From the NCBI GenBank assembly GCA_016840285.1, contig JAEOSR010000103.1, positions 1 through 37,510 on the forward strand: 37,510 nt of DNA. Direction: 5' to 3'. The stretch comes from Candidatus Hodarchaeota archaeon. Its GTDB lineage: Archaea; Asgardarchaeota; Heimdallarchaeia; Hodarchaeales; Hodarchaeaceae. Position numbers and translations under genes: made by a program. Below the pieces are notes generated by a model that worked only from the letters and a program-made list of their open reading frames with translations, made no database searches and was not told where the DNA came from. Of this stretch, positions 1 to 8,021 are shown piece after piece. Position 1 is the stretch's first letter. The number at the start of each line of letters is the position of its first letter.

Positions 1-360
1 GAAGATCATCTAGAAAGACATGAGGATGAATCAAAACTTGAAAGGATCTTTTTAACCCTCTGTTCCGCAATTGCACTTTTAAACAATTTTTTTGACAAGT
101 TTCAAGCTACTATATTTGATAAAGGATTTGGTTTCAAAGATCTCATCAATTTAATTAATATATTACCGTCACCATCGACTTCTAGTATTGTACTCAAGAT
201 TTCACATGATTTAACAGAGTTAGCGCAAAAACAGTCAGGAAAAAAAGAAAAATTTAAAGTAACAAGCTCTTTAGGGTTAATGCGGAAAGAAATGATCCCT
301 CTATCAAACTTAATAGAGAAATTTGAGAAGAATATTCAGTATTATATAACGGAAATCTAG
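1..360 (+). CDS. 3' end of an unrecognised protein (partial)
   Basis: Frame 1 is open from the first base to a TAG at 358-360, giving the last 119 residues of a protein whose start lies outside the window. The fragment is hydrophilic and probably mostly helical, with hydrophobic stretches near its beginning (ILFT-like, LCSAIALLNNFF) and a Lys/Glu-rich centre. I recognise no motif and do not name a family. It converges on the beta-CASP gene on the other strand with a 65-base gap. The even amino-acid composition and absence of stops over 119 codons support coding. Confidence 0.55.
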   Translation, partial: EDHLERHEDESKLERIFLTLCSAIALLNNFFDKFQATIFDKGFGFKDLINLINILPSPSTSSIVLKISHDLTELAQKQSGKKEKFKVTSSLGLMRKEMIPLSNLIEKFEKNIQYYITEI

Positions 361-425
361 CTTGTAAGATGTTATCTGTCCATTAGTTCGTTAAACAAGT
401 TCCGCTTACATCTTATCTATAATTT

Positions 426-2603
426 TCAAATTTCCAAAGAGGATCCTAAGGTTGGAATATAATAATCTGGATGGAAAAAATCATCTGATTTTCGAATTTT
501 CTCGGATTTGAATGGATCCACCGTTAGTGAGCCGAGATGAACAAGAGCTTTTTGGCCTTTAACCGAATTCAAGAATGCTGATAGTGTTTTGCTGGAGGAA
601 TGACCGCTAAATCGGGTAAATACTACTTTTTGCTTGTATGATGGTTCTAACTTTTGTCGTAATCGATTTCCTAAGGTGTTTTTGGCTAAAAATCCACAGA
701 GAATGATCGTAGTGTTTGGATCCTCTTTTGTCTGTTCAACTAATTCCCGAGCGTATCCTCCGCTCAACATACCGCCTCCAGTGATTACTACTTCATCCTC
801 AAAAGGTTGTACAAGATGATCACTCAAATGACCCCTAGTTTTCAAACCTGAAATCCTTGCTACTTTTGTAGCCATTCCAAGGGTACTTATTTTTCTTTCT
901 TTTGTTAGTCCCGCTTTTTCTAATTTGGTTAATATTTCCTGTGCTCTACCCACGCTAAACGCGGGGATGATCACTTTTTCATCCTCTTTTACGGCTTGAA
1001 AAAGAATTTCATCTCTTTTTTCTGGATCAAACGCAGGTTGGCCATAGTATGTGCTATCAACAATTGTAAGATCAGCATTATGAGGAAGATTTGGAGTTTT
1101 TTCCTTAAAAAGGGCCATGGGATCTAAATTTACGTCCCCAGAGAATAGAACTTGTTTATTTCCGCATTCGACAAAGTAGGCAAGGGATCCTTGGATATGG
1201 TGTGCAGAAAAAGGTTTAATCACGATATCTGGAGTTATTTGATATTCATCTCCTGTTTTAATGGTTATATATCGGTCAAGCATTTGATAAACATAAGCTG
1301 ATTGTGAGAGAGATCGAAATCGATGATCAGATTCTCTAATTGCATTACTTGTATTTTTTTTCATTAATTCTAGATTGTCATGAAGCAGAAAATTGGCTAA
1401 ATTCTTTGTCATGCCACTTCCAAAAACATGTCCCTTATATCCCCGCGCATATAGATAGGGGATAGCTCCAAGATGATCTAGGTGAGCGTGTGTTATTAAT
1501 ATACCATCTAAATAATTTAATGCCTCATCCCAATAAGGAATTTGATAATTAGCGACTGACATTCCATAATCGATTAAGATATTTGATTGAGGAGTAGAGA
1601 TTAGAATTCCCATGGTTCCTATTTGGGCACCTCCTAGAAAAGTTATTCTTGTTTTCACTTCTTTAGGACTTGAAATAGGATACGCCAGCTTTTCTACATA
1701 GGTTTGTAATATTTCAGGTGGGATTTTTGGACTCAAATCACTTGATTTTACCTTTTGAGGTTTCAAAAATGTAGAAAATGGTTTGATAAATGAATCAAAG
1801 ACAAGTGGGATCGATGTAACATTATTATGAGCTAAAACATCCTCAAGCTCTACGATTAGCTCGTCAACCGTCTCTGTGGGTTCTGGTTTCCAAGATTTAA
1901 TGAAATGATTTACTTTTGTTTGTTCCAATTTGAATAGAGTTTCATGGTCTAACCAATTCTTCAGAACGGGAGCATTTCTATCATAGTTAAATTGTTCTGC
2001 TATTTCATCAAGATATTCTGGATATCGTTGTATTGTAGTGATCGGTAGTTCGAAAAAAGCATTTATTTCAGATTTTGCCTCTGGGAAGAATTCTAATAAG
2101 TATTTTTTCAATTCTTCTGTGGCCATCAAAGGAATCCCTAAAAATCGTAGGAGATGATTGAACTTGAGAAGTACATGAACTCCAATATTACGTACCCGAA
2201 GATAATGAAGAAGTTTCAAATTTAGCTTTGATAATAAATCAGCGTAATCTTCCACATTTGTATATAGAAAACGTATAATAGTCCTATAATCCTCTAAATC
2301 TAACAATTCAGTTAATAGAGCTATTTCTGCAAATTCAAGAGTGTTATCATAATTTTCAACTAGAAATGACGTTTCTGTATAGTCATTACGAAAAAGTGCA
2401 TGAATTGCTTCCCAAATTTTCGTTTCTAAAGGAAATATTTCAGGAGTTAATGTTTTAAAATCCTTAATCAGACAAAAAAGTTGAAAATTTTGGTACATTG
2501 AGAGGCTTTTAATTTCTGTGGATAAATCAAATGTTTTTCCCGATTTTAATTCTTTCTTTAATCGATTTACTATTTTTTTAATTTGGGAATCAGGAAAATC
2601 CAT
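426..2603 (-). CDS. Beta-CASP metallo-beta-lactamase RNase-like protein with long helical N-terminus
   Basis: Predicted zinc-dependent nuclease of the metallo-beta-lactamase/beta-CASP (CPSF73/RNase J) superfamily, which processes or degrades RNA. Numbering from the upstream in-frame ATG at 2636: the MBL fold starts near residue 329; motif 2 HAHLDHLG is at about 382, the SAHH histidine at about 476, the GDVN aspartate at about 498, then the beta-CASP part with VDSTYYG, FSGHSSS (about 676) and VHLGS (about 696). All metal ligands look present. Residues 1 to about 320 are a mainly helical region I do not recognise; it is not the KH domain of archaeal aCPSF1. I prefer the ATG at 2603 because GAAGTGATCC lies just before it, while the ATG at 2636 has no ribosome site. 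It is last in a minus-strand cluster, 46 bases after the KaiC-like gene. Confidence 0.85.
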   Translation of the reverse strand: MDFPDSQIKKIVNRLKKELKSGKTFDLSTEIKSLSMYQNFQLFCLIKDFKTLTPEIFPLETKIWEAIHALFRNDYTETSFLVENYDNTLEFAEIALLTELLDLEDYRTIIRFLYTNVEDYADLLSKLNLKLLHYLRVRNIGVHVLLKFNHLLRFLGIPLMATEELKKYLLEFFPEAKSEINAFFELPITTIQRYPEYLDEIAEQFNYDRNAPVLKNWLDHETLFKLEQTKVNHFIKSWKPEPTETVDELIVELEDVLAHNNVTSIPLVFDSFIKPFSTFLKPQKVKSSDLSPKIPPEILQTYVEKLAYPISSPKEVKTRITFLGGAQIGTMGILISTPQSNILIDYGMSVANYQIPYWDEALNYLDGILITHAHLDHLGAIPYLYARGYKGHVFGSGMTKNLANFLLHDNLELMKKNTSNAIRESDHRFRSLSQSAYVYQMLDRYITIKTGDEYQITPDIVIKPFSAHHIQGSLAYFVECGNKQVLFSGDVNLDPMALFKEKTPNLPHNADLTIVDSTYYGQPAFDPEKRDEILFQAVKEDEKVIIPAFSVGRAQEILTKLEKAGLTKERKISTLGMATKVARISGLKTRGHLSDHLVQPFEDEVVITGGGMLSGGYARELVEQTKEDPNTTIILCGFLAKNTLGNRLRQKLEPSYKQKVVFTRFSGHSSSKTLSAFLNSVKGQKALVHLGSLTVDPFKSEKIRKSDDFFHPDYYIPTLGSSLEI

Positions 2604-2649
2604 GGGATCACTTCTCTTAGTGTAAAAAAGGCCCATAAATCAAATTTTT

Positions 2650-4053
2650 TTAAATGACTGGTGTTAGCTTATAATCAATATATCCTTTGGATAATATTGG
2701 TGAAATAGCAAAATACTCCGTTGCTGGAATGATCCCTTCGAGTACCAAGGCACGGTTAATTAAATCTAATTTCCAATGCGATGTTGCTGCTGTTGTACCT
2801 CCTCGGAACTCTTGATTTTCTTTTAACCATCCTACAATTATGTCTCCTTCCAAGCGTGCTTTGGATACTGTGATTGCAATAAATTCGTTAAGAGCTGGTA
2901 TTCCGTACTTATTCTCTAGGGCGTCCAAGCCAAGATTAACCAGGAAGGGCCCTCCAATTTTCTTCTGTAAAGTCTGCTTGGAGGTTTCAAGGATTTCGAG
3001 TAAGTGGTCAATTGTTTCAGGTAGTTCAAATCGATGTGATGTGTTTTCTGGGACATGTCTTTCAATATTTACAGTTTGTTCAATCCATTTTTTACTCCCC
3101 GTGAAAACATCTAAGTAAGGTTGATTTGAGTCAAAACTCACCCCCTCACGGAATATTGTAATTGCTGGCCTTTGATTGTTCAGATGATTAGTTATCAACG
3201 GCATAAATACGATGTCGAGAGCCTCTCCAATTGTAGTAGTTGCCTCAAAAAGGTTCCAAGATCCCCTTTCAAACCCACCACCAAGGAGATCGTCAAAACC
3301 AACGGATCCAGTGGAGATATGATGATCATCAGGATCACTAATGACGTCTGATTTGAGAATAATTGCTGGAAAACGATATTTAAAAGGGTAAAACGTTGTT
3401 AATCGTCCCTTGGCTAAAGAGGCTAGATAGGTTTCATTCTGTATTTCTCTACCACGCATTTTATGGAAACTTAATTCACGAATCCGCCGGGGAATACCAT
3501 GGGTTGATGTGATTGTTTTTTTGCTAAGAACGGAAATGCCATCGACAATCCAATCTAAACTCGTAGATTGAATCCCCTCTATAACGAAAATGATTTTAGA
3601 TGCTTCTGCTCCTAAATGTTGGATTATTGCAGATGCCCAATGACTAACTTGGCTTTCAGATAAATTCAATGTTAAAGCGTTCCAACTATCTATAGCAATT
3701 ATCCTATTTGGAAGATCAACACCTAATGCGAAAAGTTGTTGTACAAACTCAGGCATAGTTTCATAGTTCATTCGTGAAATATGATTACTGGAAGTTTGGA
3801 TTCTTGATCGTGTTGCATCGACAAAGAAAGGATATTTTCGGTCTTGTGGAATTTCCGCTAAAACCCAAGGGAAATCTTGGATCATAATCTCAGGATTAAT
3901 TCGTGTGCTAATAAAGAAGGAATCTGGAAGAGAAGCAACTAGATCTAAAGCTAAACTTGATTTTCCTGTTCCAGGAAGTCCTTTAATTAGAAGAGAATAA
4001 CCTTTGTCAATTTTGTCTAATTCAGGAAATTCAGGGGCAAGTGTTCTTACCAT
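2650..4053 (-). CDS. KaiC/GvpD-like RecA-fold ATPase, second domain degenerate
   Basis: A 467-residue protein with two RecA-like units. Domain 1 has Walker A GLPGTGKSS (residues 25-33), an ISTR strand near 48-51 that resembles the GvpD/Rad55-type family, a hydrophobic Walker B strand ending in D122 (IIAID), and a KMRGRE segment (198-203) typical of KaiC-like domains. Domain 2 begins about residue 247 with STGSVGFDDLLGGGFERG, the usual KaiC entry motif, but where a P-loop should follow it reads FEATTTIGEALD, with no GxGK(T/S). So the first half should bind ATP and the second probably cannot. Substrate unknown; regulatory or signalling roles are typical. It lies between the small 4118-4441 gene and the beta-CASP gene on the same strand, suggesting co-transcription. 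Confidence 0.8.
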   Translation of the reverse strand: MVRTLAPEFPELDKIDKGYSLLIKGLPGTGKSSLALDLVASLPDSFFISTRINPEIMIQDFPWVLAEIPQDRKYPFFVDATRSRIQTSSNHISRMNYETMPEFVQQLFALGVDLPNRIIAIDSWNALTLNLSESQVSHWASAIIQHLGAEASKIIFVIEGIQSTSLDWIVDGISVLSKKTITSTHGIPRRIRELSFHKMRGREIQNETYLASLAKGRLTTFYPFKYRFPAIILKSDVISDPDDHHISTGSVGFDDLLGGGFERGSWNLFEATTTIGEALDIVFMPLITNHLNNQRPAITIFREGVSFDSNQPYLDVFTGSKKWIEQTVNIERHVPENTSHRFELPETIDHLLEILETSKQTLQKKIGGPFLVNLGLDALENKYGIPALNEFIAITVSKARLEGDIIVGWLKENQEFRGGTTAATSHWKLDLINRALVLEGIIPATEYFAISPILSKGYIDYKLTPVI

Positions 4054-4117
4054 TGAGATTCTCTCATCTAATTAAAAACACTGATTTTTAAAAAGATAGT
4101 TGAATTTAAACTCATTT

Positions 4118-4441
4118 TCATTCGTTAAAGATATCTTGAAGTGAATCAAGATCATGGATAAGCGTAATATTGGTGAAAGTTGGTTGAGGAAGATAATTTA
4201 CAGGATCTAGGATGACTACATTATTCTTGAATTCTCTAGTTAGTTCTCGTTCGGCGGCTAAAATTCCATTTAAACTCTTTGAAACGCCCATGTGGAAATT
4301 CTTCTTGCGAAATCGTCCTTTTGACTTGAGATCAAGAATTACAAAGGTTTTACGTGGTGTTATCGATTCAATCTCAAGGCCACAAAAAGTAGCAACTGAA
4401 CGAATTTGATTTACAATATCCTTCACTATATTCACTTCCAT
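4118..4441 (-). CDS. Small unknown protein, 107 aa
   Basis: A basic-centred small protein with no family I can name. The middle (FVILDLKSKGRFRKKNF) is a strand followed by a Lys/Arg patch that could touch nucleic acid, and the C-terminus is hydrophobic then acidic. It is upstream of the KaiC-like gene on the same strand with a 64-base gap, so it may head that transcription unit. The ATG at 4441 has no clear ribosome site. An in-frame GTG at 4426, preceded by GGAAGTGA four bases upstream, is a credible alternative start, giving 102 residues. Confidence 0.6.
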   Translation of the reverse strand: MEVNIVKDIVNQIRSVATFCGLEIESITPRKTFVILDLKSKGRFRKKNFHMGVSKSLNGILAAERELTREFKNNVVILDPVNYLPQPTFTNITLIHDLDSLQDIFNE

Positions 4442-4716
4442 CAGGAGTTTCTAAGACCAAGGTATCAGTAAATTTCCTATCTAGCTTATCGGGTTTTATT
4501 TTATAAAAATGAACTCTTATTTGATATCCGGCATTTTTGGTTTAAAAGTATTCTAGTTAAATTTTCCGAATTCTCTATCCAGAAATCCGTGGGGAGAAAG
4601 TCTAAAGGTGGTTTAATAATGTTAAATCTTATGAGGCTTATTTTTTTAAGTAATATATCGTCTATTCTATCTATTTTCTTCCGTGCATGTAATCCTTTTC
4701 ATTTTAAAATAGTAGT
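4442..4716. other. Intergenic 275 bases, probable promoter region of the 4441 to 426 cluster
   Basis: No convincing ORF or RNA gene is visible on either strand. On the minus strand a TTTTTATAAAAT-like A+T box lies around 4497-4509, about 60 bases before the ATG at 4441, which would place a transcription start near 4477 if it is a TATA box. This assignment rests on base composition and spacing only. Confidence 0.35.
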
Positions 4717-5784
4717 TCAACTTGTAAGTGTCTTTTCAAGCTGAGATTGACTCAAAATTCCATAAGGAGTAATATATCCTGTGATGAGCTTGCTAGGGGT
4801 TATATCAAAAGCAGGGTTGCTAAATTCTTCCTCTTCTGTATATAATGAAACAATATGATTTTTATTCAGAGTGCTCGAAAAACCCAGTGCATGTTTTATT
4901 TCATTGGAATCACGGAATTCGATTATTATATCCTTTCCAGTTCGAGTAGAAAAATCAAAGGTAGAAGTAGGAAAGGCAGTGTAAAATGAGATGTCGTGGT
5001 GATTGGCAAGAACTGCGAGATTGTAAGTGCCAATCTTGTTTGCAATGTCACCATTCCTTGCCACACGATCAGCACCAAGAATAATAAAATCAATTTTTCC
5101 TTGTGAAATGAAAAAACCACTCGCAGAATCACATATTACAGTATGATCAATACCATACTGGCTAAGTTCCCAAGCAGTCATTCTACCCTGAAATCTGGGC
5201 CGTGTTTCATCAACATAAACGTGAAAACGTTTCCCTTCCTCCCATGCGTGGATAATTGGAGCAAGAGCACTACCGTAATCAACCAAGGCCAATGCACCTG
5301 TATGACAGTGAGTGAGGACATTCATACCTGAAGTAATTAATTCTTTACCAATTTGACCAATTTTTCGTCCCTCATCTGCGATATGATTAGCATAATCTTT
5401 TGCACGATTCAGAGCAGTCTTTGGAGTCAATGGATCATAATTTTTAATGAAATCAAGTCCATTTTTGAGATCGACTGCGGTAGGTCGTGTTGCCATTAAT
5501 TCATTATAAGCGGTTCTGATGTGATCTTCGATAGCTTTATGTCCCCAAAATTCATTTACAGCTTGAGCTAATCCATAAGCTGCAGCTGCTCCAATTGAAG
5601 GAGCTCCACGAATGATCATTTCCTTTATTGCTTTAGCTGTATCCTTATATGTTGAACAGGTATGTACTTCAACTTGAAATGGAATTTTTGTTTGATCGAT
5701 CATCCGAACAACTTTGACATCGTTATCCCACCAAACTGCGGGTGTATCTATCATTTTCCCATCTATTAGTAATTTCAAAGACAT
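4717..5784 (-). CDS. mtnA: S-methyl-5-thioribose-1-phosphate isomerase (MtnA)
   Basis: Converts 5-methylthioribose-1-phosphate to 5-methylthioribulose-1-phosphate in methylthioadenosine recycling; soluble enzyme of the eIF2B-alpha-like isomerase family. At 355 residues it has the normal length. Visible signatures are IIRGAPSIGAAAAYG near residue 50, HCHTGAL with the catalytic cysteine at about 160, DETRPRFQGRMTAWEL, and GADRVARNGDIANKIGTY with the catalytic aspartate at about 239. The ATG is preceded by GGAAGTAGG. It is divergent from the THUMP-SPOUT gene. No other methionine-salvage gene is in the window. Ribose-1,5-bisphosphate isomerase, a relative, is less likely because the HCHTGA and RPRFQG motifs are those of MtnA. 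Confidence 0.93.
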   Translation of the reverse strand: MSLKLLIDGKMIDTPAVWWDNDVKVVRMIDQTKIPFQVEVHTCSTYKDTAKAIKEMIIRGAPSIGAAAAYGLAQAVNEFWGHKAIEDHIRTAYNELMATRPTAVDLKNGLDFIKNYDPLTPKTALNRAKDYANHIADEGRKIGQIGKELITSGMNVLTHCHTGALALVDYGSALAPIIHAWEEGKRFHVYVDETRPRFQGRMTAWELSQYGIDHTVICDSASGFFISQGKIDFIILGADRVARNGDIANKIGTYNLAVLANHHDISFYTAFPTSTFDFSTRTGKDIIIEFRDSNEIKHALGFSSTLNKNHIVSLYTEEEEFSNPAFDITPSKLITGYITPYGILSQSQLEKTLTS

Positions 5785-5895
5785 CCTACTTCCTTTTTCT
5801 TAAAGTATAAAGGACTGTCCTTACATAAAAGATGGTTTGATTAATATAACTTACTGATATACGTATTTAATTGAAGTTTGAATTTTAGGGATTAA

Positions 5896-6945
5896 TTGAA
5901 AAGCCTATTTAGGAATTTGGAGATAGTAGTGTATTTTTACCTAATTAAACTAGCTCGTTTTATTAGTAAAAGTGAGCAGGCAACCTTAGCTGAAGATTTA
6001 AAGCAGTTACTTACTCCCTACGCAACCTTCCTAGAAATTTCAAATGATAAGTGGGGTGCAAAAAACCGTTTAATCATGGAAATAGAACCTTTAACAAAAA
6101 AATTATCAGATTTGAATCAAAAACTCCGTAAAAACCCTGGAATAAGTTCAATCATTCTTTTTACTCCACAATTGTTTAACTGGGAGTTTTCATCCTTCCC
6201 TGCTCTAATTAATCAACTGACTAATTTTTTAAGTACCCATAATCGGGAAAAATCATATGTTCTTGATTTTCGGGTAATAGGAAAATTACCATTCCATAGA
6301 AAAGCTATTATAGATAGATTAAAACGGAAAAAATTTGTATACCAAGGAGATAGTGAATTTCATCTCTATTTAGAGATAAAACCACAAAAAAAGAATCAAG
6401 AGACCGATCCGATCTTTCAAGCACGAATTGGAACAAAATTTAAGCATGAATTTTTATTCAATGGAACTCCTCAAACATTCACCCCTAAACTAGTTCTATA
6501 TTCACCATTTACAACTCAAGAAGTCGCGGATTTCTTTCGCCTGGGTCTTACATTTAATGTCTTAATTATACTTACAAATGAAAACGGTAAAGCTCAAGAC
6601 TTGATTAATAGAGTACAAAAAACCTTTTTTAAAGGGTTAACAAAAATATCTTTCAAAATCGTTCCCTCACTTGAACAATTAACAATAGAAAATCCAGATT
6701 CCTTTTTTGGATTTTCCTTATGGGGAACCAAATCCATCAGTGAATTCCCATCTATTGTTCACTCTTTACATTGTCAGGAATCTGAAAAACCTAGTATTTA
6801 TTTTGTATTTGGAAACGAAGAAAAAGGTCTCCCCTTATTCGTTCGCTATAAAATTCCTATATTTCGTATTGGAAGACCAGCATCTGAACCACTTCGAGCC
6901 TCACAAGCGGCAGCTTATGTACTTGGAACTCTCTATTCTCTTTAA
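5896..6945 (+). CDS. Probable RNA methyltransferase: THUMP-like N-terminus fused to SPOUT (SpoU/TrmH-type) domain
   Basis: A 349-residue protein starting at TTG 5896. Residues about 30-162 look like a THUMP RNA-binding region: an alpha/beta unit with ISSIILFTPQLF near 83-94, then KSYVLDFRVIGKLPFHRKAI (119-138) and a FHLYLEI strand (155-161), the pattern seen in ThiI and Trm11. Residues about 198-349 match a SpoU-type SPOUT methyltransferase: TTQEVADFFRLGLTFNVLII as motif 1, FGNEEKGLP (305-313) as motif 2, and PLRASQAAAYVLG (332-344) as motif 3 in the AdoMet knot. The usual motif 1 asparagine and the SLNVS wording of motif 3 are altered. Substrate is inferred to be tRNA or rRNA. It converges on the kinase gene, 12 bases apart. 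Confidence 0.72.
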   Translation: MKSLFRNLEIVVYFYLIKLARFISKSEQATLAEDLKQLLTPYATFLEISNDKWGAKNRLIMEIEPLTKKLSDLNQKLRKNPGISSIILFTPQLFNWEFSSFPALINQLTNFLSTHNREKSYVLDFRVIGKLPFHRKAIIDRLKRKKFVYQGDSEFHLYLEIKPQKKNQETDPIFQARIGTKFKHEFLFNGTPQTFTPKLVLYSPFTTQEVADFFRLGLTFNVLIILTNENGKAQDLINRVQKTFFKGLTKISFKIVPSLEQLTIENPDSFFGFSLWGTKSISEFPSIVHSLHCQESEKPSIYFVFGNEEKGLPLFVRYKIPIFRIGRPASEPLRASQAAAYVLGTLYSL

Positions 6946-6957
6946 CAATATGAATTC

Positions 6958-8010
6958 TTATTCCAGAAGCATGTTAGATATTGGCATTTCATAGATAAAT
7001 TTTTGTCCTAATCGAGTGAGGATAGTCGCTATTTCTTTTTCCCATAATCCAGCACGAATAATGAGATGGGAGCCAATGAAAAAATCCAAGGGAAGACGTG
7101 AGTATAACTGTGAAATATCATAAGTTTGTTTATAAGTTGTCAAAACGAGGGGCACCCAAGATCTTGTAATGGATTTGATTAGTTTTGAATCGTCTATCCC
7201 AAATCCAATGTTTGTTGCAACGTTTTCTTGAATTGCATGGCTTATGATATACCCTACATCATCCATACGATCAAGTTGAGGAAGTAATATCGCATCTATC
7301 CAAGCTATTCTATTAGGAGAAACTAGCATATTACTCAGATGACTGTCTCCATGGATGTATTCGACACCACCTAATGACTGTTCTAATATTTCAGTCCAAT
7401 AATTCAAGAATTTTTCTTCAACGCACGTCTTTAACAGATTGAAAATAGGATTATAAAGTTGAACATTAATTTTTTGACGCTCAGTACCATGTAATCGCGC
7501 TAATGCATATCCAGCGTATCCCCATCGGTCAGCTGGTTTAACTGCGAGTTGAAGTAATGGAACAAATCCACTTAAGAACTCTAGAATCAAGGCTTTAACT
7601 TCAGGAATAACATGAATTACCTCTGGCGCAAATAATCTATCTGGAAACCGACGAATCCGAGATGAAATCTCTTGATTTTTCTTCCAATTCTCCCAATCTG
7701 TTTGACGAATAGTTAGTAAACTTGCTAATTTCCTTGCATTATCCACTTCCGCTTCCAAATCGTTGGCAAACTTTATTACAATCCCTCCATCAACTTCACC
7801 TGCTAAGGATGTAGAAAGAGCAGCTTCAATGACATAAGTTTTACCTCCTGCTCCCTTATATGAGCGAATTTCTTTTAAGCGTGTATCAGAGATTCGACCA
7901 GTTGTGATCTGTATATTTTGAGTGATTTTATCACTTGATTGGAGAATCAGAGCACGAACACGTTCGTGTATCTTTTTCTGTTTGTTATTATCTGGTTCAA
8001 TTATGCTCAC
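6958..8010 (-). CDS. APH/choline-kinase-like phosphotransferase
   Basis: A 350-residue member of the aminoglycoside-phosphotransferase-like kinase fold. The catalytic loop HGDSHLSNML is at 220-229 (D222 as base, N227 as metal ligand) and the DFG-equivalent is WIDA with D239. VIKF at 78-81 may supply the ATP-binding lysine K80. The segment 36-70 would be the small lobe. The substrate cannot be told from sequence; such kinases act on small molecules, sugars or proteins, and there is no reason to call this drug resistance. It starts at GTG 8010, only 11 bases after the acyl-CoA synthetase gene on the same strand, so the two are probably one operon. It is followed tail-to-tail by the THUMP-SPOUT gene. 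Confidence 0.8.
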   Translation of the reverse strand: MSIIEPDNNKQKKIHERVRALILQSSDKITQNIQITTGRISDTRLKEIRSYKGAGGKTYVIEAALSTSLAGEVDGGIVIKFANDLEAEVDNARKLASLLTIRQTDWENWKKNQEISSRIRRFPDRLFAPEVIHVIPEVKALILEFLSGFVPLLQLAVKPADRWGYAGYALARLHGTERQKINVQLYNPIFNLLKTCVEEKFLNYWTEILEQSLGGVEYIHGDSHLSNMLVSPNRIAWIDAILLPQLDRMDDVGYIISHAIQENVATNIGFGIDDSKLIKSITRSWVPLVLTTYKQTYDISQLYSRLPLDFFIGSHLIIRAGLWEKEIATILTRLGQKFIYEMPISNMLLE

Positions 8011-8021
8011 GCTTAAATCCC

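Noticed and set aside
4717..5784. Ribose-1,5-bisphosphate isomerase instead of MtnA
   Set aside because: The HCHTGAL, RPRFQGRMTAWEL and GADRVARNGDIANKIGTY motifs and 355-residue length fit MtnA.
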